Assembly (NCBI GenBank): GCA_022448105.1
Contig: JAKVAV010000006.1
Coordinates: forward strand, 1 to 36,015
DNA from: Flavobacteriales bacterium
Lineage (GTDB): Bacteria; Bacteroidota; Bacteroidia; Flavobacteriales_D; Cryomorphaceae
Length of the DNA stretch: 36,015 nt
Reading direction: 5' to 3'
This document shows positions 1-9,334 of the stretch, one piece after another. Both the position numbers and the translations under genes were made by a program. Positions within the stretch are counted from its first letter, which is position 1. Every line of letters begins with the position of its first letter. The notes under the pieces were generated by a model, which was not told the origin of the DNA, ran no database searches, and saw only the letters and a program-made list of their open reading frames with translations.

Positions 1-1803
1 GTTTGACAATTCCTCCTCCTCGGGATTTTCTGAGAGATGCTCCAAGATGAGGTAGGCTTGATCGTCATAAGCATATATCTCATCTCGAATTCTTATCCAG
101 TGGTCAACTCTAGACTGATCGTATTGATTCCAAGCACCCACATTTCCAAGTGTATTGTTTTGGGTAAATCCTTTACTTAGATCAAAACGAAATCCATCAA
201 CCTTATACTCTTGAATCCAATAGCGAAGATTTCTCTCTACAAATTTCTGCACATCAGTATTGTCGTGATTATAGTCGTATCCCACATTAAAATCATGCTT
301 TGGAATGACATTAAACCAAGGATTTTGAGCTGTAACCGGACCAGCTGCTCCATTTTCTGAATACATCCTTACTTGCGGGTTTTGCCCGAATGAATGATTA
401 AATACAGCATCAAGAATGACAGCTATACCGCTTTGATGACATTTATCGACAAACTCTTTTAGCTTTTCTTCTGTTCCGTAGTACTTGTCGGGAGCGAAGA
501 AAAACATAGGATTGTATCCCCAAGAAACATTCCCCTCAAACTCCATTATCGGCATAAGCTGAATAGCATTTACACCAAGCCTTTCGAAATAAGTAAGTGT
601 ATCAATTAATGATTGATAAGAATGGTCTTCTAAGAAATCTCTTATCAGAACCTCGTATATAACCAATTGGTCAGATGGCGGACGCTCGAAATCATCAACC
701 ACCCAATCGTACCCCTCTTGAGCCGTTTGAAAAACTCCCACTATCTCGGTAGTGAGACCTGTGGGATATTCAATTAAATTAGGATACACACTTTCTGGAA
801 TGAATGGATCATTCCAAGGATCCAAAATCTTCTCGCAGTAGATATCCGCAATTCTGAGATCTTCTTGATCAATACTGTACTGGAACCTATACTCTTGGCC
901 CGCCACAAGATTATCAATCTGCAACCAGTATCTATCTCCCTCAGGAGTGACATTCATCAAATAATCAGCATTGAATTGCCAGCTATTGAAGTCTCCTAAG
1001 ACGTAAACAAAATCTTTGAATGGTGCATTTAACTGAAGAACTACAGTATTGTCATCGATGTAGTTGATCCCATCTTCAACACCAGCTGGAGAAGGAAGTA
1101 CCTGAGGATCGTCTTGAATGATGACAAAGGTTGAATCTGTGATAATTGTTGAACCATTATCTGCTTCCATCCAAAGCCAATGTTGACCGGCAGGAAGCGA
1201 AGTAAGGTCTACTGTGGTTTCAACGATTTGAGTGGCAGAGCCTGATCCAACAATGTCGTCATCTACATAAAGCGTAATTTCTGAATCTTCATTCGACTGG
1301 CCCACAAATTCATAATTATTTACCGGATCAAGAATGATCTGTCCACTTGATGGAGAAGTAATTGCGGCGGCAAAAACTCCTGCCGGATAGACATTTATAA
1401 AAATATCAGAACCATCCGCATCCCTTCCGACGATGGTGCCGGTTTGATTTCGAAAAACAAAAGAAAGCTGTTCTAAATTTTCATCTCCGTTGAGACCATA
1501 AAAGTCGATTATGTTATAAGAGATTTCATGGACGTTAGGACTCACAAAAGTCATAATAACATCCAAGTCTGCGGTTCCCCAGTTGCCTTGAACATTTTGC
1601 CAACCATCCAAACCTTCAATGATATTTCCTGTGTGTGCATACACTGGAACCACTCCTACCAAGTCACCATTACCTTCTGTCGCATTGAAGGTAATTGTCA
1701 CATTGTCGTCAATTGTCGGGAAAGGTGGATCGATAGTTACAACTTGAGCATTGATCACACCCATCAGAACAATTAGGAGGAGCAATGAAATCAACTTCTT
1801 CAT
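1..1803 (-). CDS. Secreted GH13 alpha-amylase family protein, C-terminal part cut by the window edge
   Basis: The frame is open from an ATG at 1803 to base 1, giving 601 residues without a stop, so the C-terminus lies outside the window. The protein starts with a signal peptide (MKK, a Leu/Ile stretch, then NAQ). Residues about 22-130 form an N-terminal beta domain of the kind found on Bacteroidota amylases. A PKD/E-set-like stretch follows, then a CBM48-like module (FVYVLGDFNSW, about 260-340), then the GH13 barrel. Visible GH13 motifs are region I VILDAVFNH (about 463), region II GFRFDLSKG with the catalytic Asp (about 535), and region III LILEHLS with the acid/base Glu (about 587). Region IV is beyond the edge. 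The likely role is extracellular or cell-surface endo-cleavage of starch. A T9SS tail is likely but not visible. The inverted repeat at 1831-1849 lies 28 bp upstream of the start and is probably its operator. Confidence 0.9.
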   Translation of the reverse strand, partial: MKKLISLLLLIVLMGVINAQVVTIDPPFPTIDDNVTITFNATEGNGDLVGVVPVYAHTGNIIEGLDGWQNVQGNWGTADLDVIMTFVSPNVHEISYNIIDFYGLNGDENLEQLSFVFRNQTGTIVGRDADGSDIFINVYPAGVFAAAITSPSSGQIILDPVNNYEFVGQSNEDSEITLYVDDDIVGSGSATQIVETTVDLTSLPAGQHWLWMEADNGSTIITDSTFVIIQDDPQVLPSPAGVEDGINYIDDNTVVLQLNAPFKDFVYVLGDFNSWQFNADYLMNVTPEGDRYWLQIDNLVAGQEYRFQYSIDQEDLRIADIYCEKILDPWNDPFIPESVYPNLIEYPTGLTTEIVGVFQTAQEGYDWVVDDFERPPSDQLVIYEVLIRDFLEDHSYQSLIDTLTYFERLGVNAIQLMPIMEFEGNVSWGYNPMFFFAPDKYYGTEEKLKEFVDKCHQSGIAVILDAVFNHSFGQNPQVRMYSENGAAGPVTAQNPWFNVIPKHDFNVGYDYNHDNTDVQKFVERNLRYWIQEYKVDGFRFDLSKGFTQNNTLGNVGAWNQYDQSRVDHWIRIRDEIYAYDDQAYLILEHLSENPEEEELSN

Positions 1804-1830
1804 CCAGATCAAAATTGGTTAATAAATTAT

Positions 1831-1849
1831 AAGTGTTAAAATTACACTT
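1831..1849. promoter_or_regulatory. Putative operator, AAGTGT-N7-ACACTT inverted repeat
   Basis: Perfect 6-bp arms (AAGTGT and ACACTT) flank a 7-nt A/T-rich spacer, 28 bp upstream of the amylase start codon at 1803. The same arm sequence and 7-nt spacing recur at 7340, 10902 and 24460. That the NrtR-like protein at 24556 binds here is inference. Confidence 0.6.
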
Positions 1850-1925
1850 TATACCCATACGTCAAGAATTTTTGCTGAAAAATTTTCTACTTAATGTGAA
1901 TCCAATGATGTAGTAAATAGCAAAA

Positions 1926-4142
1926 TCAATTCTTCACAAACCCGTGAAACGCGTTTTCGAGCTTCACAAAATAGAAGCCTTCAGAAAGAGTTTCGACATT
2001 AGTTGAGATACCTGTTCCTTCTTGGACTATCCTACCATCAGCGGATATGATGCAAAAATGATGTACCTCATTGAAGTGCAAAATATCCGAAGTTGGATTG
2101 GGATAAATCTTCAACTCTTGCCTTGCAATGTCCTTATGTGAAAGTTGGGTACTGTTAGATGCTCCAGGTGTTGAATTTGAGAAAAGAATCCAAGGATTTT
2201 GAGCATCAACCTCTCTCCCGTAGCTAAAATCAGACGGAAGAGCAGGAAATGTCGTCGCATCTACCCATCTTATTCCATCGTTTTCATTTCGAAATAGTCC
2301 TATTCCCTCTCCTCCAGCACTCAGCTTAAAGTTTGTGTGAAAATCACCTTGATGCAGATCCCGATCACACCATACCAACAAGTGTTCTCCAGAACTTATC
2401 GAATACGCTGGAAAAGACCATTTGGTAGGAGAGCCCAAATTGTCAGTCAGGAAATAACCTTCTAAATCCACTGATGCATCGGACGGATTATAAATTTCAA
2501 CCCAATCATCAAATTCGTTTTCTTCATCCGAAACAACAATGTCATTTGAGCTCATCAGCTCATTTATCACCAAATGATTTTGGACAGAATTGTAGATCTT
2601 TCTTGGCTCGCAATTGATACTTCTATTCACTCCATCGGAGGATTCCAGAATGATATTATAAGATAGATCAAAGAAGTTTTGAGGAAGCTCAACTTCAAAA
2701 GAAATCTGATCTTCAGGACTTGAAATGATTTGGCTTTGCTGAGAAACTCCATCAATGAAATAGTCAAGCTGGGCGGTTTGACAATTTGGACCTTCGATCG
2801 TCAAATCGACTCTGAAGATATTCGGGAACTCGGAAAAGTCTTCTCTTACAAAGGTTGGAATTGGAGCAATAGCAAACGGCTCCAATTGATTGAGAGCCGA
2901 TTCTGCTCTAAGCCCTGCAAATTCAAGAGTACCATAATCTACATGACCTCCTGCATTTTCAACTAGGGAATTCAAAAAATCTTCATCATCAAATCCCCAA
3001 TCCAAAGGTCGATATGGATCTGCCAACGCAAATTCCTCTATGAATGCCTGGAGACTGGAAATAGATTCTTGATGCTCCTCCGTGTAGTAAAAATTTTCAA
3101 GCAGGTCGTTAACATAGTAAGAGAAAATGTCTCTGAACGAATCAACACCCATTAAACGATTAAAGAGCGGCCTCTGCTGTCCTGTCTGACTCCAAGTGTA
3201 TATGTTTCTATCTGACCAATTGCGATCAAGCCAGTCTATGCCCCAGGTGTTGTCTAAATCATAAGGGATATACTCAAACTGATTACTGAGTGGATTATGG
3301 TACAAATAGAAGTTGTTCTGATTGTAGATATAGCCATCCCAATTGCCTGTCAAAACATCGATAGCAGCTACTTTTAAATATGCGTAAACATTAAAGTATT
3401 CGTGAGCCTTACACTCAAATTCTTGGTTACCAGAAAAATTCAAAAACTGAACATATTCCGCTAGATCCGCATAGTCATCCTGTTGTGTATTGGTCTTTAG
3501 CTCATAAGTTCTCGATCCCCAGGGAGCTACTTTGTAATCGTCTGGATTATTTCCCAAATAGGACAGATTGGCTGGATATCGACATTTGTACAAATTACCT
3601 GATTGCGCTCCAAATCGGGCCTCGCAAAATTCTTCATCGATATGTTCGGTATTCAGATAAAGACCAAAATATTCGCCATTTATGAATACTTGAACGTGAT
3701 TAGATCGTGGTGCTGGGATACTCATGCTCCTAAATAAATCCCAGCAAATTCGGGACCTCATCATGGAGGGGTCATTTACTTCTGCATTCAAATTGAGCTT
3801 TTCAAAACCGAAGTACTTACGCCCCTGGACAAAGCTATTGAAGGAAATCTTGAATGACTTTTTAATCTTATCTCGTGATGTATTTCCTCTGAATCGAAAG
3901 CCCACATCCTGAAGTGTATCTTGCTGTGTGGAGGATTCAAAAACAAACTGAACGGGATACTCGTGGTTAGAATACCAATTTTCTTCCAGATATAATTCCT
4001 CCAAACTATCGACATCCAGATTAATGTGCACTCTTGGGATTTCAGTCGTCGTGTAGACAGGACCCGGATCCGGAAAGTTGGGTTGACAAAAAGATTTTAG
4101 AGCCGATGCAAGTGAGAAGACGACGAAAATTATTTTTTTCAT
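1926..4142 (-). CDS. CotH-kinase family protein with lamin-tail domain and T9SS sorting domain
   Basis: The protein has 738 residues and a signal peptide ending near SFCQ. Residues about 35-420 match the CotH protein-kinase-like fold: a basic RFRGNTSRDKIKKSFKI segment that binds the nucleotide phosphate in this family, then GNWD (about 266) and YIPYDLDNTWG (about 292-302) carrying the acidic metal-binding residues. Residues about 520-660 form a lamin-tail domain (INELMSSN, FDDWVEIYNPSD, GYFLTDN). The C-terminus is a T9SS sorting domain (LKIYPNPTSDIL, ending in GFVKN). The start overlaps the stop of the upstream esterase gene by 4 bp (ATGA), so the two are probably translationally coupled. CotH proteins are atypical kinases known from spore coats. 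The target here is unknown, and linkage to a starch locus suggests a surface role. The family assignment is firm and the function open. Confidence 0.85.
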   Translation of the reverse strand: MKKIIFVVFSLASALKSFCQPNFPDPGPVYTTTEIPRVHINLDVDSLEELYLEENWYSNHEYPVQFVFESSTQQDTLQDVGFRFRGNTSRDKIKKSFKISFNSFVQGRKYFGFEKLNLNAEVNDPSMMRSRICWDLFRSMSIPAPRSNHVQVFINGEYFGLYLNTEHIDEEFCEARFGAQSGNLYKCRYPANLSYLGNNPDDYKVAPWGSRTYELKTNTQQDDYADLAEYVQFLNFSGNQEFECKAHEYFNVYAYLKVAAIDVLTGNWDGYIYNQNNFYLYHNPLSNQFEYIPYDLDNTWGIDWLDRNWSDRNIYTWSQTGQQRPLFNRLMGVDSFRDIFSYYVNDLLENFYYTEEHQESISSLQAFIEEFALADPYRPLDWGFDDEDFLNSLVENAGGHVDYGTLEFAGLRAESALNQLEPFAIAPIPTFVREDFSEFPNIFRVDLTIEGPNCQTAQLDYFIDGVSQQSQIISSPEDQISFEVELPQNFFDLSYNIILESSDGVNRSINCEPRKIYNSVQNHLVINELMSSNDIVVSDEENEFDDWVEIYNPSDASVDLEGYFLTDNLGSPTKWSFPAYSISSGEHLLVWCDRDLHQGDFHTNFKLSAGGEGIGLFRNENDGIRWVDATTFPALPSDFSYGREVDAQNPWILFSNSTPGASNSTQLSHKDIARQELKIYPNPTSDILHFNEVHHFCIISADGRIVQEGTGISTNVETLSEGFYFVKLENAFHGFVKN

Positions 4143-5506
4143 TGCTTCACAAATTTACCTCTAAGGCGCTCTCCATTTTGGTAGGTTATAACCAAGTAAA
4201 AACCTGCAGGCAGTTCATCCACATTTGTTGTGGATGAACTTTTATGTTCGTTTCTTACCACCTGCCCCAAAGAGTTGTAAAAAGTGATTTGATAAGTCCC
4301 TTCCAATGGCACGTTCAATTCTTCCAATACTGGATTTGGGTATAGCTTCAAGTCAGAACGGGGAATATCTGATGTAAATAGCGGATTACTGAAATACAAC
4401 CATTCAAAAGCAGCGGGAAATTCTTGAGCCCAAAACCACTCGCTGTGTTGACCATTAGGGACGAACTGATAGTTTAGCTCATTTTCTTCAAACCCTTCAT
4501 TTGAGAGTAATGCAATCATATTGATAACCTCTTGATTAAGAAACTCGCTTTCTTGACCTCCGGCTAAGAAATAGAACTGCATGTCTTCATTCTTTCCGAC
4601 CTCATCGGCGAAGTCATAAATAGAATCGTTGAACCAAAATGAAGGGGAGAAAACTCCTACTTTAGAGAATACCTCTTGATATTTCATTCCGCCATAAAAG
4701 GAAATCAATCCACCGAGTGAACTACCCATTAATCCTGTGAATTCTCTTTGTGGAAGTGTACGATACTCTAAATCAATGGCCGGTTTCAAAGTGTTTACCA
4801 AAAATTCTACATATAAATCTCCCTCACCACCTCCATAAACAGGATGAGAATAAGGAGTATACTCTTCTATTCTCAGGCTACCTCCATTGTCTAGAGCCAC
4901 GATAATAGCACCATCATACCCATCATTTTCAAACATGAGCATGGCCTCATCTATCTCCCACTCCCCAGCAAAAGACTCTTGATCTGAGAAAAGATTTTGA
5001 CCATCGTGCATATAAAGGACGGGGTAGTCAATTTCGGTTTCATCATAATTTGAAGGAAGCAAGACCCTTATTCTTCTAGTACGATTTAGTTCTGTCATGT
5101 AGAACTCGTCATCAAATACTACAAGATTCTCTGGTAGATCGTCAGGCAGAAATTCTCCTTCCCATGAAAGAACATCAATGAATACCGTATCACTAGAAGA
5201 AAAATCAAAAAGGCGATTTGGCAAAAATCCCCCAGAAACGCTGCCCTCCACTGTTTGCCAAGAACCCCGGGTAATTTTTCCTTCAAAGACGTTTGCTACC
5301 TCAGGAGCAATTTCTAAAATCCACACATCTTCCTCAACCGAAAAAATCCAATCTGCACTACCAGGATTCCAATCATTTGGTTCTCCAGCAAAGTAGATTT
5401 GATCCTCTTGAGGAGTGTTTGAGGGGAGCGAATTAATTACGATCGCTCTTTGGCCGATAGCGACATTCCAAGAAAGGAAAAGAAGAAGTGAAATGGTTAT
5501 CCGCAT
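4139..5506 (-). CDS. Secreted alpha/beta-hydrolase esterase with N-terminal carbohydrate-binding-like module and T9SS tail
   Basis: The protein has 455 residues and a signal peptide ending near AIGQ. Residues about 20-115 look like a CBM20/48-type module (IYFAGEPNDWNPG, then a WILEI strand). Residues about 125-370 match the putative esterase family (Esterase D/enterochelin esterase/CE1-like): VLYMHDGQNLF, nucleophile elbow GSSLGG with Ser at about 262, and a C-terminal catalytic His in NGQHSEWFW (about 355). The tail LKLYPNPVLEELN ending in GKFVKQ is a T9SS sorting domain. The gene is coupled to the CotH gene by a 4-bp overlap. A terminator-like hairpin lies just upstream (5517-5549), so it needs read-through or its own promoter. 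A substrate such as acyl or acetyl esters on polysaccharide is inference. The catalytic Asp/Glu was not assigned. Confidence 0.85.
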   Translation of the reverse strand: MRITISLLLFLSWNVAIGQRAIVINSLPSNTPQEDQIYFAGEPNDWNPGSADWIFSVEEDVWILEIAPEVANVFEGKITRGSWQTVEGSVSGGFLPNRLFDFSSSDTVFIDVLSWEGEFLPDDLPENLVVFDDEFYMTELNRTRRIRVLLPSNYDETEIDYPVLYMHDGQNLFSDQESFAGEWEIDEAMLMFENDGYDGAIIVALDNGGSLRIEEYTPYSHPVYGGGEGDLYVEFLVNTLKPAIDLEYRTLPQREFTGLMGSSLGGLISFYGGMKYQEVFSKVGVFSPSFWFNDSIYDFADEVGKNEDMQFYFLAGGQESEFLNQEVINMIALLSNEGFEENELNYQFVPNGQHSEWFWAQEFPAAFEWLYFSNPLFTSDIPRSDLKLYPNPVLEELNVPLEGTYQITFYNSLGQVVRNEHKSSSTTNVDELPAGFYLVITYQNGERLRGKFVKQ

Positions 5507-5516
5507 AGGAACTGAT

Positions 5517-5549
5517 AAAAAAAGGTGTCCGCAAAGACGGACACCTTTT
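5517..5549 (-). terminator. Intrinsic terminator downstream of the starch-binding protein gene
   Basis: An 8-bp GC-rich stem (GGTGTCCG / CGGACACC) encloses a 6-nt loop. On the minus strand it is followed by seven U residues (A-tract 5517-5523 on plus). It lies 23 bp after the stop of the gene at 5572-7308 and just before the next start at 5506. Confidence 0.85.
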
Positions 5550-5571
5550 GGACTTTCATCGATAAATCAAA

Positions 5572-7308
5572 TTACTTCACCATCAATTTGTAAACTCCGC
5601 GCTCATTGCGCTCGTTTATAATATCTAAGAAGTAAAGCCCCGCAGGAAGATCATTAGTATTAATCTCTGTGCGCGTAGAAGTGATTACCATATTCTCAGT
5701 TACGACCTTACCCGCAACATCAATTAGGTTCATTCTAAGAGTGTGACCATTGGGATTCTCCACATTTAAGAATGCCATATCAGAAGAAGGATTCGGGAAG
5801 ATAGCTACCTCGCCCAGCTCTAGATCTTGAGCACTTAGAGGTAGAGTTGCACATGAGTTGAAGGTAAAGCCCAATGTTTCTGGCTCACCGCTTCTAACGT
5901 GATTTCTGTTGAACCCTCCAATTCCATTAGACTGGCCGCACCCTGCTGTTTCGAAATCGAAACTCTCTTCGTTTGCTGGCACATTTACGTCACCGTTTAC
6001 AAACTTGAATTGAATTGAGGCTGGACCTTGCACATTTAAGGTGGCTTCAAATACACCATCTCCATTTCCATCAGTCATCTGAGTAGCACCACCCTGCCAC
6101 GCTGGATCAGTGAAACCACCTATGATCCATACTCCTTCGGGCGAAATTTCCTCAACCTCATTCATGTTAACCAAGAAGGTAATAGGAGCTGGATCTGGAT
6201 CTACGAGGCAGTCAGTTGTTCCACCAGAACATTGTGCAAAGCAATTATTCTCTATGTTATCTCCACCTTCTACCACGGTCACTCCTCTATTGCCATTGGT
6301 CGCACAATCACCAGGCACACTTTCGTCAAATCCCCAGTCATTTCCGTTGACAAATTTGTATTCATAATCACCTGGAGGGACATTTACCACTAATTCGTAA
6401 ATCCCACTACCTATGTCCGTCATCATTGACTCACCCGGCTGCCAGTTTGCACTGAATCCAGCTGCAGCTTGCCAATTTCCAGCAACGTGAACCCCGTTCT
6501 CACTAACCTCTTGTAATGACATATTAACTCTAAACGTGAGTTGCACAGGTTCTGAACAAACGTCACATGTACCGTAGCAAAGAGGATCATATACACCATC
6601 TTCAGAAGTCACAGTAATTGTTCTATTACCATCAGTAGCACAGCCTCCAGGTATTTGCTCGTCCATTCCCCAAAAATCACCATTCAAAAATTTGAATTGG
6701 TAAGTTGCATCTGCGGCAACATTGGCAACGAAAGCATAAACATTTCCTTGAGCACTGAATGCCTTTGAAAGCTGTGGAGTCCAGTTAGGGTTGCTGAAGT
6801 TACCGGCAACGTGAACACCTAATTCATCAATATCCAAATCTCCCATATCAACTTGAAGTCTAACTGCTACTTCACCGGCTGGAGCACTTCCACTAAAAGT
6901 GACTGCTGGTAAAACGTATCCATCAGGCAAGTTTGCTGCATCTCCATGCCAGTCGGATACAGAAAACGCTCTATTATCATTTCCAAGACCGCCTTCTTTT
7001 TGACTAATTGCAGGCACAGACTCTACACCTGGCCAGTCATTGTCGTTAATAAATTTGTACTCGTACTCACCTGCAGGAATGTTTACAGTCAATTGGTAAA
7101 TTCCATCCATATCATCATCAGACATTGTTGATTCTCCTGGTTGCCAGTCAGCAGAAAACCCTGCTTCTTCTTGCCAGCTACCCGCCACGTGAACGCCGTT
7201 CGGTGAAACCGTCTCGCCGTTCATATCCACTTGAAAAGTCACACTAACCTGCGCCATGGAAGCTGTTCCAAAGAGCGCTGCTAGTGCCATTAAGTAAACT
7301 TTCTTCAT
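5572..7308 (-). CDS. T9SS-secreted protein of four tandem starch-binding-like (CBM20/48/E-set) modules
   Basis: The protein has 578 residues and a signal peptide ending in SMAQ. Four modules follow at about residues 22-110, 147-245, 255-355 and 373-480. Each starts with a VTFQVDMN-like strand, then GVHVAGSW or an equivalent, and ends in YEYKFINGNDW, the pattern of starch-binding E-set modules. Modules 1 and 3 are almost the same (GFSADWQPGESTMSD versus GFSANWQPGESMMTD). Modules 2 and 3 end in a GGCATDGNR-like loop with Cys pairs. No catalytic domain is present. The tail VAIFPNPSSDMAFLN ending in YKLMVK is a T9SS sorting domain. The likely role is cell-surface starch capture, comparable to SusE/SusF but exported by T9SS rather than as a lipoprotein; this role is inference. 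An operator-like repeat lies 32 bp upstream and a terminator follows. Confidence 0.85.
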   Translation of the reverse strand: MKKVYLMALAALFGTASMAQVSVTFQVDMNGETVSPNGVHVAGSWQEEAGFSADWQPGESTMSDDDMDGIYQLTVNIPAGEYEYKFINDNDWPGVESVPAISQKEGGLGNDNRAFSVSDWHGDAANLPDGYVLPAVTFSGSAPAGEVAVRLQVDMGDLDIDELGVHVAGNFSNPNWTPQLSKAFSAQGNVYAFVANVAADATYQFKFLNGDFWGMDEQIPGGCATDGNRTITVTSEDGVYDPLCYGTCDVCSEPVQLTFRVNMSLQEVSENGVHVAGNWQAAAGFSANWQPGESMMTDIGSGIYELVVNVPPGDYEYKFVNGNDWGFDESVPGDCATNGNRGVTVVEGGDNIENNCFAQCSGGTTDCLVDPDPAPITFLVNMNEVEEISPEGVWIIGGFTDPAWQGGATQMTDGNGDGVFEATLNVQGPASIQFKFVNGDVNVPANEESFDFETAGCGQSNGIGGFNRNHVRSGEPETLGFTFNSCATLPLSAQDLELGEVAIFPNPSSDMAFLNVENPNGHTLRMNLIDVAGKVVTENMVITSTRTEINTNDLPAGLYFLDIINERNERGVYKLMVK

Positions 7309-7339
7309 CCTAGTTTAATTTTAAAATTTGAATAGAGTT

Positions 7340-7356
7340 ATTGTTCTTTATACACT
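7340..7356. promoter_or_regulatory. Putative operator, ATTGT-N7-ACACT, in the divergent promoter region
   Basis: This copy of the locus motif has one arm mismatch (ATTGT instead of AGTGT) and the same 7-nt spacer. It lies in the 130-bp region between divergent genes, 32 bp from the start at 7308 and 83 bp from the start at 7439, so it could control both. Confidence 0.5.
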
Positions 7357-7438
7357 AACAAAATTAGACTATTTTTGAAAACCTTCGACACGAATTATTG
7401 TTTTTCACTGAATTTGAACTTTAACTACTGATTATCTG

Positions 7439-9334
7439 ATGATTATAAAATTTAAAAATCTAGGAATCCTAATAATTTTCTTTACCAATACCCTATATTC
7501 AAGCAATTTTTCAAACATTTCTTCGGACAAAAGAAGTAGTAATGTAGTAGTAGAACCACCTCACTGGTGGGTGGGATTGCCAGACCAAAACCTTGAGATA
7601 ATTCTCCATGGGGAAAACATAGGGCTAAATGAGTTTGAGCTCTCAAAAAAAGCAGTTGGTGTATCGATTACAAAAACAACTATCCTCCCAAATCCGAATT
7701 ATATCATCCTACATATAACCATTGAAAAATCTGCCAACGCTCAGATTCTCTCTTTCAAATCGGAAGGAGAAGCAGGAAAGTTCAATTTTGAATACGAACT
7801 AAAGTCAAGAAACTCCAAAGATCGAGGGCTCTCTGGTGACGACTTCATTTACTTGATCACCCCAGATCGTTTTGGCAATGGAGATGCTTCGAACGATAGC
7901 TTTGATCACTTCAACCAAACGGGAGTTAACAGAGAGGAACCTTACGATAGACACGGTGGTGACATTCAGGGCATAATTGATCACTTGGACTATATCGAAG
8001 AACTCGGTGTGACCGCAGTTTGGCCCAACCCCCTTCTTGAAAATGATCAGCCTCATGAATCTTATCACGGCTACGCCATCACCGATCATTTTAATATCGA
8101 TCAAAGATTTGGATCAAATGAACTTTTCCACACCCTTATGGACTCCTTAGAGTCCAGAGATATGAAAATGATTATGGATGTAGTCTACAACCATATTGGA
8201 AATGAGCATCATTTGTTCAAAGACATCCCGGACAGCAGTTGGTTTCATTTTCATGATGGATTCTTTCAGACCAATTATCGCGCTCCTGCCTTGATGGACC
8301 CTTATGCTTCGGATTTTGATAAGGACAAAATGACCGACGGGTGGTTTGATAAACACATGCCAGATGTAAATCAAAAAAACAGTCATGTCGCTAAGTACTT
8401 TATTCAGCAGACCCTATGGTGGATCGAGGAGTTTGGGATTGACGCTCTGAGAATTGACACCTATGCTTATCCCGATCAGGCTTTTATGAGAAATTGGGGG
8501 AAAGCGGTAAAAGATGCCTTTCCAGAAATTTTCCTTTTTGCGGAAACTTGGGTACATGGTACTTCAGTACAAGGTTGGTTTCTCGGCGATGCTCTGGGCC
8601 CAGAAGAGAATTACTTAGATGCTTTGACAGATTTTCAGGTTTACTACGCCTTTAATGATGCCATGAATCAAGGACAAAGTTGGACCGGCGGTATTGCTAA
8701 AATGTACTACACACTCGCTAAGGACTACGTCTATGATCACCCTGAAAAAATGGTGACGTTTTTAGACAATCACGATTTAGCACGTTTTTCTGGTGTAGTA
8801 AACAGAGACTTTGACAAATTTAAAATGGGTGTGGGCATGCTCATGACCATGCGGGGAATACCCAGTATCTATTATGGAACCGAGATTTTAATGAGCGAAA
8901 CTGATGGCCACGGAAAAATTCGTGAAGATTTCCCTGGTGGCTGGCCAGCAGATAGCTTGAATAAGTTTAGGGCAGAGGGACGGTCAGAAATGGAAAATGA
9001 AGCGTTTGACTACATCTCGGATTTAGCCAAGCTAAGAAGTGGAAGCTCTGCGCTCTCCGCTGGAAATACAACTCAATATGTGCCAGTGGACGGATTGTAT
9101 GTGTATTTCCGATGGGATGAAATAGAAACCTACATGATAGTGGTAAACACGAGTGAAAAGGAAGTTTCGAGTCCAATTGAGAAATATGATCAGTTTCTCG
9201 GAGCACAAACTATTGAAGGTCGTAAACCAATATTAGAAGATGCTCTGACAGGAGAATCTGTGTCTGCGACTGAACAGATAATTAGTTCCCCTAAAAGCTT
9301 GAATATCTACAGAGTAATTCCATTTATGCCTTAA
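7439..9334 (+). CDS. SusA-like GH13 cyclomaltodextrinase/neopullulanase
   Basis: The protein has 631 residues and an N-terminal hydrophobic export signal without a lipobox Cys, so a periplasmic location is likely. Residues about 38-125 match the cyclomaltodextrinase N-terminal domain (VEPPHWWVGLPDQNLEIILHG). The GH13 barrel carries all four regions: DVVYNHIGNEH (about 247), GIDALRIDTYAYPD with the nucleophile Asp (about 338), LFAETWVHG with the acid/base Glu (about 370), and FLDNHDLARF (about 445). The C-terminal beta domain ends at 9334. Such enzymes cut maltodextrins and pullulan to short products in the periplasm. It is the only enzyme gene of the locus on the plus strand. Its last 11 bases overlap the convergent transporter gene. 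The relation to SusA is by domain layout; the exact product spectrum cannot be read. Confidence 0.9.
   Translation: MIIKFKNLGILIIFFTNTLYSSNFSNISSDKRSSNVVVEPPHWWVGLPDQNLEIILHGENIGLNEFELSKKAVGVSITKTTILPNPNYIILHITIEKSANAQILSFKSEGEAGKFNFEYELKSRNSKDRGLSGDDFIYLITPDRFGNGDASNDSFDHFNQTGVNREEPYDRHGGDIQGIIDHLDYIEELGVTAVWPNPLLENDQPHESYHGYAITDHFNIDQRFGSNELFHTLMDSLESRDMKMIMDVVYNHIGNEHHLFKDIPDSSWFHFHDGFFQTNYRAPALMDPYASDFDKDKMTDGWFDKHMPDVNQKNSHVAKYFIQQTLWWIEEFGIDALRIDTYAYPDQAFMRNWGKAVKDAFPEIFLFAETWVHGTSVQGWFLGDALGPEENYLDALTDFQVYYAFNDAMNQGQSWTGGIAKMYYTLAKDYVYDHPEKMVTFLDNHDLARFSGVVNRDFDKFKMGVGMLMTMRGIPSIYYGTEILMSETDGHGKIREDFPGGWPADSLNKFRAEGRSEMENEAFDYISDLAKLRSGSSALSAGNTTQYVPVDGLYVYFRWDEIETYMIVVNTSEKEVSSPIEKYDQFLGAQTIEGRKPILEDALTGESVSATEQIISSPKSLNIYRVIPFMP

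Noticed and set aside
5524-5545. GGTGTCCG / CGGACACC as a fifth copy of the operator motif
   Set aside because: It shares GTGT/ACAC letters but is a GC-rich stem with a U-tract directly after a gene, so it is a terminator; the spacing also differs.
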